Under the pieces are notes generated by a model. The model saw only the letters and a list, made by a program, of their open reading frames with translations. It made no database searches and was not told where the DNA came from. Below, in pieces: positions 11,801 to 20,198 of a stretch of DNA of 59,891 bases. Position 1 is the stretch's first letter. Each line of letters starts with the position of its first letter. The stretch is from a virus, in the IMG/VR virus record IMGVR_UViG_3300043425_000307, positions 1 to 59,891 of that record. One strand, 5' to 3'. A program made the position numbers and the translations under genes.

Positions 11801-12135
11801 AAGCTTCTTTTTGGATTATAACTAACCAGTTTTGCCAGCTTTAAAATACTGTCTCTGCGTTCAGCAGTGTCTAAGAAATTTTCTCTTGCGTTAAGATCTG
11901 TTCTAAACGCTAGACTTTGTCCTAAAAAAGCAATCAAATCTATTAGCGCAATATACTCTGAACTTTCGGTAAAGTCATTGAAGTCTTCAGGGTAATATGT
12001 ACGCAAGTATTCGATCATACTCTTGCGTATAGTTTCAAAATCAAAGCTTTGGAAATCGGCTTCTCTGAAAGTTTGATATATTTTAGTCCAGTCTTGCCGG
12101 GCTAATAAACTTGTTTGTCTGGTAGTAATTGCCAT
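8848..12135 (-). CDS. gp6: gp6-like baseplate wedge protein
   Basis: A 1095-aa protein directly downstream of gp25, as gene 6 is in T4-like phages. The N-terminal ~120 residues have the gp6-type helical start (an FDFETIRKSMIEYL stretch, then a Leu/Ile-rich segment ending LIDLIAFLGQ and NARENFLDTAERRDS), and the middle has the EDYNVLPF...ILKIKAVNRSS motif seen in gp6/baseplate-J-like proteins. gp6 dimers form the inner ring that ties baseplate wedges together during contraction. At 1095 aa it is much longer than T4 gp6 (660 aa), so it may carry extra beta-rich domains or fuse functions. The ATG at 12135 lies 19 nt after a CATAAATA late promoter on the same strand. I am fairly sure of a gp6-type wedge role and less sure of one-to-one orthology. 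Confidence 0.72.
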   Translation of the reverse strand: MAITTRQTSLLARQDWTKIYQTFREADFQSFDFETIRKSMIEYLRTYYPEDFNDFTESSEYIALIDLIAFLGQSLAFRTDLNARENFLDTAERRDSILKLAKLVSYNPKRSLPAAGYLKFQNVSTTEIVYDSTGTNLSNQLVSWNDSTNENWLEQFTAVLNAALISTQAIGKPGATKTLSGVKTDEYAIDLLNGLIPVQPYTASIAGVTYPFEIVSPTSADQSYVYEKDPAPSGAFNFLYRNDNQGNGSNNTGYFFYFKQGELANLDFTITESLPNRIVNVNFDNINNTDIWLYSLNSAGNPTTLWTQVPAVNGINVIYNNTADRNLYSVSSRANDQIDLVFGDGSFTNIPTGNFRLYYRVSNNQTYKITPEEMSAVTVSIPYRGRTGRAETLTIRASLQYTVTNAVARETLEDIRTKAPQQYYTQNRMVTGEDYNVLPFTTFSNILKIKAVNRSSSGVSRFLDVVDATGKYSSTNIFAEDGIIYSEDSSEIETFQFTSSSEVNYVVQNLVLPLIAKIPTRHLYYKTATRFTPTGTWSRTSFSGGRSTGTFNASSYIYLTQGALVQFAAPAGQYFDAQNQLQTGTPETEYQRTTLWASIISYPTPGVGNAVLSVNVPTGAEISQVIPVFANSWSSGLTTQVINNILSYKTFGVRYDIVNKLWTIVDAANLGSGTFSLTNAGNTSGTGLDNSWFLKFVFANQEYTVTSRGVNYYFQSTKETRFYYDPDVKVYDSKTATTRLDAIKILRTNTQPDNANSIFYSQTYRIWNRVVESDGFEDNRKVFVTFPDDNLDEVPDDPDLFSNLVAPTTNPENKFVYFVRAVDQFNFVKYDPVDQTSVVSSYPTETEIINNITLYPSATIFYAYTEDKFFSSNGSVLTLLTDYVAKVGRQDLMFQYTHNAPNSRRIDPSPNNLIDFYILTRSYSDQYYAFITDPTNRVQEPVAPTSDELRTEFGSIENFKTISDSIIYNPAKFKPLFGNKAENTLRATFKVVKNPNVNISDNDVKSQVIAAINTYFDIANWEFGETFYFSELSAYLHSALSPNVSSVVIVPAAELASFGSLYQINAEANEILVSAATVDNVQIISAITAGQLNIA

Positions 12136-12154
12136 AGTCTATACCTATATTCAG

Positions 12155-12162
12155 TATTTATG
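12155..12162 (-). promoter_or_regulatory. T4-type late promoter for the gp6-like gene
   Basis: The minus strand reads CATAAATA, one base from the T4 late consensus TATAAATA, ending 19 nt before the gp6-like ATG. gp55 encoded at 20199 would be the matching sigma factor. It lies in the gap between gp25 and gp6, so it can boost gp6 and the giant downstream gene separately from the upstream baseplate operon. Confidence 0.6.
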
Positions 12163-12182
12163 GCAAAGAAAAAGTGGTAATA

Positions 12183-12563
12183 TTATGATGCTGACAGTGT
12201 ATTGGTATTTGAATTAAATTCCAATTGTAGCAATTCTGAATAGTTGCCTGGTAGAAAAATTAACTCCACTTGTACCTGTATTCCGTGTTCAAATTCGTCT
12301 AATATAACGTTATCAACACGCAATCTTGGGTCATAGCTGACGATTCTTCTGACATCTTCAACTATAGTGGACTTGACATCAGCAGTTAACGGTTCGTATA
12401 TCATGTTCCAGATTATGCTTCCAAAATCTGGGTTCATTAATTTTTGGCCTTTGCGTATGCTGAAGTGATTTATAAGGTCGCGTTTGACCAGTTCTGCATC
12501 AGTTAGCCGAAACTTTTTTGTTTGATTTATTGTGCTAAATCCACGATATCTGTTGTTTGCCAT
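12183..12563 (-). CDS. gp25: gp25-like baseplate wedge subunit
   Basis: A 126-aa protein, close to T4 gp25 (132 aa). It has the family pattern throughout: an N-terminal Arg/Tyr/Phe segment, then a D-E-VKRDL stretch, FSIRKGQKLMNPDFGS, a conserved IWNMIYEPLT, and a C-terminal beta part beginning YDPRLRV. gp25 is a conserved component of contractile machines (also TssE in type VI secretion) that joins gp6 and gp53 at the wedge core and helps start sheath assembly. It lies between the 429-aa hub-region gene (22 nt gap) and the gp6-like gene (47 nt gap with a late promoter). The ATG at 12563 fits the family N-terminus. Confidence 0.9.
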   Translation of the reverse strand: MANNRYRGFSTINQTKKFRLTDAELVKRDLINHFSIRKGQKLMNPDFGSIIWNMIYEPLTADVKSTIVEDVRRIVSYDPRLRVDNVILDEFEHGIQVQVELIFLPGNYSELLQLEFNSNTNTLSAS

Positions 12564-12585
12564 ACTCGTATTTAACCTAAATTTA

Positions 12586-13875
12586 TCACGGCAACGACTC
12601 CGTGCTTACATCTGCACCTAGATTTTGCACAGCAAATCTGCCAGCATTATAAAATAATGCACCCGGTCTACCTTTGCTGTCTTTTTCTTTACCTTTTTGT
12701 CGCCAATCCTTGGCTTTGGTTGCGGGCAAACTGTTGGCAAAATCGTCGCCTTGTGCTTTGAGTTTGCTGACATCAATCTTGGCTGCTGCTGTTTTGAGTT
12801 GCGATGCCGACCCTTGTAAAGTGGGATCCAGTGCAGCTTTTACGCTTTCTGTTGTTTTTGTTGCGGAATCAGTTATTGTAGGAATTCCAGTCACTGCTTT
12901 TTTGTCAATTGATGCTCCGTCTTTGCCTACAGAACCTTTGGGCAATGAAGATTGTATATTTTGTGCTATTGAACTTATACTGCTCTCGACCAGTTTCTGG
13001 GACGCTTGCGCCGGCGATGCTCCTGAATTCAATAACCCGCCGAGTGAGCCAGCGAGCCCAGACGTAGCCGATTGTAAACTGCTGGTATCGGTGCCCATTA
13101 GTCCAGTGATTGACGATAATCCTGTTTGCAGTGTTGGGTTGGCATCTTGAAACTGATAAGATACTGCCAGCATGCCAGCAACAACCTCTTTGGTATCGTA
13201 TTCTTTTATAGCGCCTGACTTGATACAGGCTGCATATTGGGCGAGTAAAAATCGTTCCATGATACGATCTTGCACATTGACATCAAACGTGAATTCTACT
13301 TCCGATGTGACACCATCTTTGCCTGTAAATGCTGCGCCGTTGGCAAATTTATACCCATAATTGATCAATGTTTTGTTGTGTACTGCATATCTTCCAATTC
13401 GAGGAGGTGCATTGTATGTGCTATCATTGTTGGTTTCCATAAAAGCAATTTGTACCATCAATGCTTTTACATCACTTTCTCTCAATTGCGGGATAGTTGA
13501 TTTTATTTTTGGCGTTGGTGCGCCAATTGGTGCAGCCGGATCATCTAATAGTGCTCTTGGTGCACCTTGGCTAAATGGTTCTTTCCTAGCAGCTTCTGGT
13601 CCTAGATTGTTTGATTGCGACTTTGCTTGTTGTCCAGCTGCGGCACTGGGTTTACCAGCATCACCAGAAACTGAAGAATTGACAGCGTTTAAATTTGCTT
13701 TGACTCCAGCAGGCAAGTTGTCTGCCGCAGTTAATACTGTAGAAGCATTAATTCCGCCAGTTTGAAATGCACTAAACATGGCTGCGGCTGTGCTCGCGCC
13801 TGCTTTTACTTCAGCATTGGCTTTTGGATTGTTTTGTACTGTGCTGTTTACAAATTCTGTGACATTAATAGGCAT
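12586..13875 (-). CDS. Baseplate hub-region protein with possible muramidase/transglycosylase-like segment
   Basis: A 429-aa protein, Ala/Ser/Gly-rich at both ends (low-complexity linkers at about 1-110 and 240-400), with one compact region at about residues 130-235. That region contains IAFMETNND, then IGRYAVHNKTLINYGYK, which resembles lysozyme-like or SLT-like domains where a Glu is followed by an (I/L)G(R/K)Y motif and a LxxxGY helix. If so, the Glu in FMETNN is the candidate catalytic acid. Because the adjacent gp5-like spike shows no lysozyme domain, this protein could supply the tail-associated muramidase separately. The domain match is by eye and weak. It starts 2 nt after the gp5-like stop, so the two genes are co-translated neighbours. 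Otherwise it is an unassigned hub or tail-assembly protein. Confidence 0.5.
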   Translation of the reverse strand: MPINVTEFVNSTVQNNPKANAEVKAGASTAAAMFSAFQTGGINASTVLTAADNLPAGVKANLNAVNSSVSGDAGKPSAAAGQQAKSQSNNLGPEAARKEPFSQGAPRALLDDPAAPIGAPTPKIKSTIPQLRESDVKALMVQIAFMETNNDSTYNAPPRIGRYAVHNKTLINYGYKFANGAAFTGKDGVTSEVEFTFDVNVQDRIMERFLLAQYAACIKSGAIKEYDTKEVVAGMLAVSYQFQDANPTLQTGLSSITGLMGTDTSSLQSATSGLAGSLGGLLNSGASPAQASQKLVESSISSIAQNIQSSLPKGSVGKDGASIDKKAVTGIPTITDSATKTTESVKAALDPTLQGSASQLKTAAAKIDVSKLKAQGDDFANSLPATKAKDWRQKGKEKDSKGRPGALFYNAGRFAVQNLGADVSTESLP

Positions 13876-13877
13876 GA

Positions 13878-15479
13878 TTAATCTTCCTGCTTTCGTGATG
13901 GTTCCACTAGGCCACTATTTAATTTTTTCTTTCCAGTCTGTCTTGGCCAGGGCTCGTGTGTTGGTGTAAACGGTGCTACACTAGACAGTCCGCTTTGCGA
14001 ATCAACGACCCACCGCTTGGTATTGTTATCAAATCTCACATTGTCTTGTTGGTATAACTCCATTGGGGGATTGATCTGCGGCTCCACCGGGGTAGTGGCA
14101 TTTGGAACCACTTTGCCTGAGGTATTAATGTACACTTGATCACCACCTTTGAACCACAACTCTCCATTGGCCACTTTCCATCCACTAGTTGCACCCGAAC
14201 TGATTGTGGTTTTTCCCGATGTGGTCAGTGTAAAACTTCCGTTTTTGACATTAAATAGTCCTGCTGTTTCCAAACTGGCATTAAGCCCTCTAATATCAAT
14301 GCTGCCGCCGCTACGTAGTCCAACTACACCAGCATTGATGTTATATAAGTCTTTTGCTGTTATAAGTTGCAACGAAGTTTGTGATTCAATTGACGCTCCT
14401 GCATACATTCGTATCGAAGATCCCGCATTGATGTTTACGTTGCCGTCTGCATGAAAATTCAAGTCCATCTCTGAACGTATGTTTAAACTGTCTCCACTGT
14501 AAATGTTAATACTGCCTTTAGGAGTAAATTCTAACCAAGCAGTTCCTTTGTTGTTAATGATGTACAAAACTTCATCGGTGTCATTGAATAGAATTTGATG
14601 CCCACCAGCTGATCGCAATCTGACCAATTGACTATCACCATACAAATCGCCGTCGTCCATTACAAACGTATGCCCACCTCGTCGTTCTGTTGGTTGCCAG
14701 TCTTGAATCTTTTCGCCTTGATTGCCTAGTTTCAGTGCTTCATCTAGTGACTGCTTGTCCGGGTATTTGTCAGTGAGATCCGGATATCCGCGTCCTGGTG
14801 TACTGATACCAAATACTCTACTGGGAGATTCTCTAGTGGACGAACTGGCCACTGTGCCTCTACTGGGGTCAGTTTCTAGTCCTTGTTGAATAACCACGTT
14901 TGCTTGATAGGTATGTAGAACTCTATCTAGTCTTAGGTAATCTCTAGCCGAATCTCTATCTTCATTTTCCAAGTTTACTTCGCTGGCCGGCAAATAAACA
15001 TCATCGGCAGGGATGTCTCGATCAGCTCCAAACGTGGTATCCAATAAAACCTTGGTATTACCAGATGGTCTGGCTATACCAGGAACCATGTGATTAGATG
15101 GTGTGTTTTGAATACACGCGAACCAATAACCTCTACTGATATCTCCGTTAACAAAAATTACAAGTACCTGATTTTCAAGGTCTGGAGGAACGGCCCAAAA
15201 TCCATACGTCTGTGCCTCAGTACCAAAACTGTTGGGTTGATCTACACCAGGTCTACCAATTGTGCTACCAAAAAAAGGACTTGCATAGCTAACTGTAATG
15301 TACGGACCTGTTTCCTCGGCACTGAGCTCAGAAATCCAAACGTCTAGTCTACCTTGTCTTGTTGGGTCAACATTGTTTTTTACAATACCAATATAAGGAC
15401 CTGCGTCAACTTTGATACCAGGCGTTGCATCTTTGTCGTAAGCCGGGTTTACTCTTTTAGGATTAATTGAATCTGCCAT
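13878..15479 (-). CDS. gp5: gp5-like baseplate central spike protein (OB-fold plus beta-helix)
   Basis: A 533-aa protein with the gp5/VgrG layout. Residues ~25-140 form an OB-type domain with the hallmark GPYIGIVKNNVDPTRQGRLDV, then a central segment. From about residue 290 there is a repetitive Asn/Gly/Ser region with alternating hydrophobics (INIYSGDSLNIRSE, VNINAGSSIRMYAG, INAGVVGLRSGG) typical of the triple-stranded beta-helix needle. In T4, gp5 pierces the outer membrane and carries a lysozyme domain between these parts. I see no lysozyme motif here. The ATG at 15479 abuts the stop of the upstream hub gene with no gap, which points to translational coupling and a joint hub/spike role. 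Confidence 0.85.
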   Translation of the reverse strand: MADSINPKRVNPAYDKDATPGIKVDAGPYIGIVKNNVDPTRQGRLDVWISELSAEETGPYITVSYASPFFGSTIGRPGVDQPNSFGTEAQTYGFWAVPPDLENQVLVIFVNGDISRGYWFACIQNTPSNHMVPGIARPSGNTKVLLDTTFGADRDIPADDVYLPASEVNLENEDRDSARDYLRLDRVLHTYQANVVIQQGLETDPSRGTVASSSTRESPSRVFGISTPGRGYPDLTDKYPDKQSLDEALKLGNQGEKIQDWQPTERRGGHTFVMDDGDLYGDSQLVRLRSAGGHQILFNDTDEVLYIINNKGTAWLEFTPKGSINIYSGDSLNIRSEMDLNFHADGNVNINAGSSIRMYAGASIESQTSLQLITAKDLYNINAGVVGLRSGGSIDIRGLNASLETAGLFNVKNGSFTLTTSGKTTISSGATSGWKVANGELWFKGGDQVYINTSGKVVPNATTPVEPQINPPMELYQQDNVRFDNNTKRWVVDSQSGLSSVAPFTPTHEPWPRQTGKKKLNSGLVEPSRKQED

Positions 15480-18400
15480 TTATGCTATACCTGTCTGTTT
15501 CACTGTTTCTATTCGTTTTGCCTGCGCTTGGAAAAATTCTGTTGTTTCTTTTTGTAAATTGGCCAATTGGGTCAACAGTTTTAGTTTCTGTCGACTCTGA
15601 TCCGAGCCAGGCTCTGTGTCAATTTTGTAAGTACTCAATGATAGCTTGACTATTTGATCTGCTTGTGCTCTTAGTGTAGCTTGTAGTCCTTCGCGCAAGG
15701 CAATTACCTTGTCGGCTTTTTCCGAAGCACTTAATGTGTTATCGTTCCTGATTTTGGCCAATTCAGCATTGAACAACGGAACTTCTAGACTTCTAGTTTT
15801 AGTTAAATCATTTGCTTCTGCTTGATTTTGATCTAATAGTAATGCCACGTTTGTGGCTGCTTTCTCCTGAGGTGCAATTGCTGTTGCATCATTGGCATTA
15901 GATGGCGCTGCTTCTGTTGGCTGCGGTGCAGTAGCCACTGTACCTTCGCCCGGCGAACTAGCAACAGGATTAGTAGGTGGTTCGGCTGCGGCTGCTTTGA
16001 GTCTATCCTGTTCGCCAGCACGCACTTGACCACCTTGTGTTTCGTCTCCGGCTATTAATCCAGTTCCAACGACTGGAGTTGGTGTAGGTGTTGTGGTTTC
16101 TGTTTGTGCCACTTTGGCTTTTAATTCAACTTTTGGCGTTGTTTTAACAGTGTCATCATAAAATAAATCATTGGGCATTTTGACCATTTCTAGTGTCTGC
16201 TCAAATTTGCCTCGATTGAACTCGCTTTTGACTTTTATAAGTTTATAAACTCCGCTAAATGTCGAGTCTGTCATTCTACCATTAGACAATTTTACTTGTT
16301 TGTTTGTGATACCTGTAGCATCATCAATGTCAACTGCACTCTTGATCAACAGTTGAACAAAAACTTGTTCTTGGTCAAAAATGATCTGGCCAGTACTGGG
16401 GTTGATAGGAACTGTTTCTTCGCTGGCGAGACCGTTTTGGCTAGTCACACTGTAATTTTGATAAGCCGGACTCATTGGATTGTAATAAATGTCGTCTTGT
16501 TTGATAAATGCAGGATCTCCTATAATACGCAACTGCACATTTAGCATGTCCCCGCGACTTGATGTATAGATACTGTCGGCCACATCAGCAACTGCGCTGG
16601 CATCTTTTTTAGAGCTGCTGTTCAAATGTCCGGTACCTTTTTTATTAACTCCCCTAGGCTCTATTGTTATAGGTAAATCTGTTTTTCTTTCTGGATTGCT
16701 TCTTTTTGGATCAGCGTCCCTGACATCATTGTTGGCATCTCTATTGGGATCACTGAAAGTAGCTACTGCTGCTGTTTTGTTGTCTTGATATGCTGTGATT
16801 GAAGTATAGTACAAACTGTCAAAATCAATGTCTATGGCCACAATGTCTTGATTTAACCCAGTGTACAAGTAGTTGTAAGATCTTACAATCTTGCTTTTAC
16901 CTATTCTGGTCTTGGCGAAATCTGGATGGTATGCATTTGCTGCCTTGTAAGGAACAATAGTGTATACCACCTGTTTGCTGTATGCATTTCTACTTCCGTC
17001 AAAATTCAGCAAATAGACCTGGGGAATAATCTTGTACCAGTTTAATAATTTGTACCGATTTAATTCTTTTTCGGCTTCTCTAAGTTCTTTTGTCAATTGC
17101 TCTCTGTCTAATTGTGCTTGTGCAGGATCATTTAATAAAGAACTTCTATTGGCAACAATTTCTCTATTTTTGGCAATTGCTTCTTTGGCCTCCTTGACTT
17201 GTCCAGAAATGTATTCACTGCTTTGCATTATTCTGTCAATCAGCTGAACAATATTGATACCTGGATTGATATTGAACCCTTGTTTTGTTTTACCAGTAAG
17301 CATCGGAGAGCTAAGAACTGACGCATTTATTGCTTCAACAGGATCGGTCATTGGAACCTTGCTCACTTCAGCAAATTTTTCGTCTACAATTTTGCTTTTT
17401 TTAATTTTCTCGTCTGGGATATTAAAAGCTATCAAGGAAGGGGGATGAGCAAAAGTTTTTCCTGGTCCGGACACACCGCGCATGAAAGTATTATATCCTG
17501 CAGGATAACTTTTTGTGGTATAGGTAAATGATGCCCGTAATTTATCACGTTGTTCATTGAGTTCGGCTATAGTGGGTTTGGTGCCTTGATTTTTAGTTTC
17601 TTGATCTGTTGCCCATTTTTTTAGTTCACTTTCAACACGTTCTTCGTTGTTTGCTACTTCTGGTGAAAATATCTTGGCTATTTCGCTTCCGCTATCAAAA
17701 AATTCGCCTACAGTTCCAGCTTGAACACTTAGTGCCACCGGCAATGATGCAATTGAATCCTGGAATGCCACATGGTTAAATGGAACTGCGCGGCATCTGT
17801 ATTCAGTACCGCCAGCGCCAGGTTTGATTTTCATTTCAATTATTTTAATTGCCACACGCTTTCTATCAATCCTGATAGATTTATTTTTTGCTTCGTCAAC
17901 GTTAGATAGAAAATCTATTTCTAGTAGATACGGTTGATCGATGTAGTTAGAACTATTAACTGGCGGCATACTACATGCGCTTTGAAGACGATCTAGCAAG
18001 GTCATTCCGTAAGGTTCTACTATACTAAAACTTATTTCAATTGCATTACTGGCCTTGGTTTTTGCGTTTAGCCCAACCACAGTTGTTAAATTTAAATTTT
18101 CTATAAAAAAATCTTCTTGAAAATCTGGATGTCTTCCGGTGATTTCTTTTCCGGTACGTACCATAGAAAACTCTGCCGGATTTGGAAATCCGCCACCGCT
18201 GCTTATCAATACAAATTGCGGGTTAAAAGAATCCGGTCTGTCAACTAGTGCAGTATAATCTTGAGCTGACAATAGATATAACGTGATTCTATAAGTAGAG
18301 CTGGCATATTCGTGTAATTTATTTTTTTTAGCTAAAGCAAGTTTACTTGATAATTCGTTTTGTTTATCACTGTCACTGAGATTACCACCTGGAGGTTTAT

Positions 18401-18893
18401 CATTGCTGGTGGTTCCTACAATTGTTCCTTGTTTGCTTTTCTCTTTGGTTGCTGCCGGTTCGCCGGATCTACTTTCTGATGGCGGTGGCGCAGGAAATGC
18501 ATTTGGAGGTAATTCTTCTACAGCGTTGCCTCTGTCTTGATTGTTCTTGATTTTGTCTGCTTCGGCGGCGCTGACAGTGCCTGCAGGAACCAACGCCGGC
18601 ACTGGATCTGTTGTAGGCACTGGAGCATTGTTTCCTACTCCTGGATCAGCAGGAATGTTTTCATTCTTTATTTTGTCTTCGGCTGTTTGGCCTGCAGAAC
18701 TATTGTTTACTGCTATGCTTGGATCTGAGGTGTTATATTCGTTTGCAATCGCCCACAGTGTGTCACCGGGAACTACTGTACGAGTAGTACCGTTAGGCAA
18801 TCGTAGTACCTGGCCAGGGTAGATTAAATCTGGGTCTTTGATTTGGTCTTTGTTGAGCTGATAGATTTCAGGCCAATTGGTTTTACTAGCCAC
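15480..18893 (-). CDS. LysM-containing baseplate hub protein
   Basis: A 1137-aa protein. Residues 1-32 look like the end of a LysM unit (IYQLNKDQIKDP, IYPGQVLRLP), and residues ~40-57 begin a second unit with VVPGDTLWAIANEYN, so the N-terminus should bind peptidoglycan. A Pro/Ala/Glu linker (~70-190) leads to a large folded part (about 190-900) including YRITLYLLSAQDY and FSIVEPYGMTLLDRL, then another Pro/Thr/Ala-rich linker (~940-1060) and a coiled-coil-like C-terminus. It starts with GTG at 18893; AGGAG inside the end of gp53 supplies the ribosome binding site. Its place between gp53 and gp5 suggests a hub component in the gp27 position, but I cannot show homology to gp27 by eye. Confidence 0.65.
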   Translation of the reverse strand: MASKTNWPEIYQLNKDQIKDPDLIYPGQVLRLPNGTTRTVVPGDTLWAIANEYNTSDPSIAVNNSSAGQTAEDKIKNENIPADPGVGNNAPVPTTDPVPALVPAGTVSAAEADKIKNNQDRGNAVEELPPNAFPAPPPSESRSGEPAATKEKSKQGTIVGTTSNDKPPGGNLSDSDKQNELSSKLALAKKNKLHEYASSTYRITLYLLSAQDYTALVDRPDSFNPQFVLISSGGGFPNPAEFSMVRTGKEITGRHPDFQEDFFIENLNLTTVVGLNAKTKASNAIEISFSIVEPYGMTLLDRLQSACSMPPVNSSNYIDQPYLLEIDFLSNVDEAKNKSIRIDRKRVAIKIIEMKIKPGAGGTEYRCRAVPFNHVAFQDSIASLPVALSVQAGTVGEFFDSGSEIAKIFSPEVANNEERVESELKKWATDQETKNQGTKPTIAELNEQRDKLRASFTYTTKSYPAGYNTFMRGVSGPGKTFAHPPSLIAFNIPDEKIKKSKIVDEKFAEVSKVPMTDPVEAINASVLSSPMLTGKTKQGFNINPGINIVQLIDRIMQSSEYISGQVKEAKEAIAKNREIVANRSSLLNDPAQAQLDREQLTKELREAEKELNRYKLLNWYKIIPQVYLLNFDGSRNAYSKQVVYTIVPYKAANAYHPDFAKTRIGKSKIVRSYNYLYTGLNQDIVAIDIDFDSLYYTSITAYQDNKTAAVATFSDPNRDANNDVRDADPKRSNPERKTDLPITIEPRGVNKKGTGHLNSSSKKDASAVADVADSIYTSSRGDMLNVQLRIIGDPAFIKQDDIYYNPMSPAYQNYSVTSQNGLASEETVPINPSTGQIIFDQEQVFVQLLIKSAVDIDDATGITNKQVKLSNGRMTDSTFSGVYKLIKVKSEFNRGKFEQTLEMVKMPNDLFYDDTVKTTPKVELKAKVAQTETTTPTPTPVVGTGLIAGDETQGGQVRAGEQDRLKAAAAEPPTNPVASSPGEGTVATAPQPTEAAPSNANDATAIAPQEKAATNVALLLDQNQAEANDLTKTRSLEVPLFNAELAKIRNDNTLSASEKADKVIALREGLQATLRAQADQIVKLSLSTYKIDTEPGSDQSRQKLKLLTQLANLQKETTEFFQAQAKRIETVKQTGIA

Positions 18894-18894
18894 G

Positions 18895-19200
18895 TTATAC
18901 TCCTAAGTCTTGTTGGAGTGTGGCTTTTTTAGGAATAAAAATTTGTACTCCGGCACGAAAATCAAATAAAGGATCTTTGAGCACATTGGGATTACGCACA
19001 GCAAACACCCACCAGAGCGCACTGTCTCCGTACAAGTCCGATGCCAGTATATCTGGTCTGTATTCGTACACTTTGTCAATTTCGTATAAAACATCATCGT
19101 CTTTTTTAGTAATGGGTCTATACACCATCACATCTAAAAAATTACCAAATGTTCGAGTTTGTGCGTAAGGGCTAGTACCCGAGTAAGCAACTTTTGCCAT
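18895..19200 (-). CDS. gp53: gp53-like baseplate wedge subunit
   Basis: A 101-aa protein with the gp53 pattern: an aromatic N-terminus, VMVYRPIT, EIDKVYEYRPDILASDLYGD, the WWVFAVRNPNVLKDPL core, and RAGVQIFIPKK near the end. gp53 clamps neighbouring wedges around the hub through gp25. It is shorter than T4 gp53 (196 aa), as is common in aquatic T4-like phages that keep only the core. The ATG at 19200 shares one base with the stop of the upstream gene (TAATG), and its own end carries the ribosome binding site of the next gene, so the three genes form a tightly coupled operon. Confidence 0.85.
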   Translation of the reverse strand: MAKVAYSGTSPYAQTRTFGNFLDVMVYRPITKKDDDVLYEIDKVYEYRPDILASDLYGDSALWWVFAVRNPNVLKDPLFDFRAGVQIFIPKKATLQQDLGV

Positions 19201-20135
19201 TATATTATCCCCTTGGTGATCATGTCGCCTCTGGCAAATGCGTTAAAGTCAAACTCTCGTTGTTTTGCGCGGCTGTAAACTGGCTGTAAAGTAATACTAA
19301 TAGTACTTACAGTAGGCAGTCGTGTTCTTGCTGGCAACTCTGCTGTTTCTGTGGTAATTGTACCGGACCCAGATCGTGTCGTAGGAAGTTTTGTAGCTGT
19401 ATCAATTGTGGTTTTTGTTGTGGTCTTTGATTGATATGTGGTTTCAACATAATCAACATCATTGGGCATGGTATGCGAAAATTGAGTTAACAAGCAAGGC
19501 ACATGCGGTAAATAATGTGCGCCATATCCGTCGAGGTACAGAATAGGTGGCGGTGATCCTTGGTAAGTTCCTGAGTTGCCGTAAAACATTTTAGTTGCTG
19601 CCCTGAAAAAATATAACGCTCCCAACAGATATTGTGCATCAAAATCGTTCTGCACAGAAAATTCTCCGCTGATTTGTATTGCTTGCACTTCGCTGGCTTC
19701 GTAAAAATAGTTTGTATAATTTGTATGTGTTAACGGTTGCGACCCGTATCTGGCCTGATAAGCCACAGTCACTTGAGGAACATAAGGAAATATGACTCCG
19801 TCAGTATCTTTAAGATATGCCATAACTCCAGGATTTGGATCTCTGTACAGTATGGGTGCGCCAGGATTTACGCTGACTCGCACACGCCATTCTTCGCCGG
19901 ACCGATCAAATCCAATTGTGGGCGGAGCTCCACCAGTAGAAGATCCAATTGCAGTTCCATCTGCTTGTAAACCTGCTTTGAGTAGTCGACTTTCTTTTGG
20001 GTCACCACTACCACTAACCGTTCCTTTTTGGCGCTCAAGAAACGCTGCCCGTCCTTCTGCATCAAGTGTTGGGTTTAACTGGCTATTTTTGTTTGGGGCA
20101 AATAAGCCCAATTTTGAATCTTCTACTACTGGCAT
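19200..20135 (-). CDS. Baseplate tube-cap/junction protein candidate (gp48/gp54-like)
   Basis: A 311-aa protein leading the minus-strand baseplate operon. The N-terminal ~75 residues are Gly/Ser-rich. The rest is beta-rich: VRVSVNPGAPILYRDP, an IQISGEFSVQNDFDAQYLLG block, the LYLDGYGAHYLPHVPCLLTQF block, HTMPNDVDYVET, and a final VSTISITLQPVYSR strand. The pattern of a tube-like domain ending in 'I.L.P.YSR' fits proteins that cap the baseplate and seed the tail tube (T4 gp48 and gp54, 364 and 320 aa). The size and neighbours fit; the sequence assignment is tentative. The start codon is preceded by AAGAGGAAA and a late promoter. Confidence 0.45.
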   Translation of the reverse strand: MPVVEDSKLGLFAPNKNSQLNPTLDAEGRAAFLERQKGTVSGSGDPKESRLLKAGLQADGTAIGSSTGGAPPTIGFDRSGEEWRVRVSVNPGAPILYRDPNPGVMAYLKDTDGVIFPYVPQVTVAYQARYGSQPLTHTNYTNYFYEASEVQAIQISGEFSVQNDFDAQYLLGALYFFRAATKMFYGNSGTYQGSPPPILYLDGYGAHYLPHVPCLLTQFSHTMPNDVDYVETTYQSKTTTKTTIDTATKLPTTRSGSGTITTETAELPARTRLPTVSTISITLQPVYSRAKQREFDFNAFARGDMITKGII

Positions 20136-20158
20136 GTAATTTCCTCTTGCTTTTTTAT

Positions 20159-20166
20159 TATTTATT
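20159..20166 (-). promoter_or_regulatory. T4-type late promoter for the baseplate operon
   Basis: The minus strand reads AATAAATA 23 nt before the ATG of the 311-aa gene at 20135. It lies in the 63-bp divergent gap shared with the late sigma gene gp55, so the baseplate operon and its own sigma factor face away from each other here. Confidence 0.6.
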
Positions 20167-20198
20167 TGTTAAATTAACAGCGTATTTTAAGGAATCTA

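Noticed and set aside
12674-13765. Overlapping plus-strand ORFs of 134-158 codons.
   Set aside because: They are antisense to the Ala/Ser/Gly-rich 429-aa protein, whose composition keeps the opposite frames open; no independent support.
13878-15479. Lysozyme domain inside the gp5-like spike.
   Set aside because: No Glu...Asp/Cys-Thr lysozyme pattern is visible between the OB part and the beta-helix.
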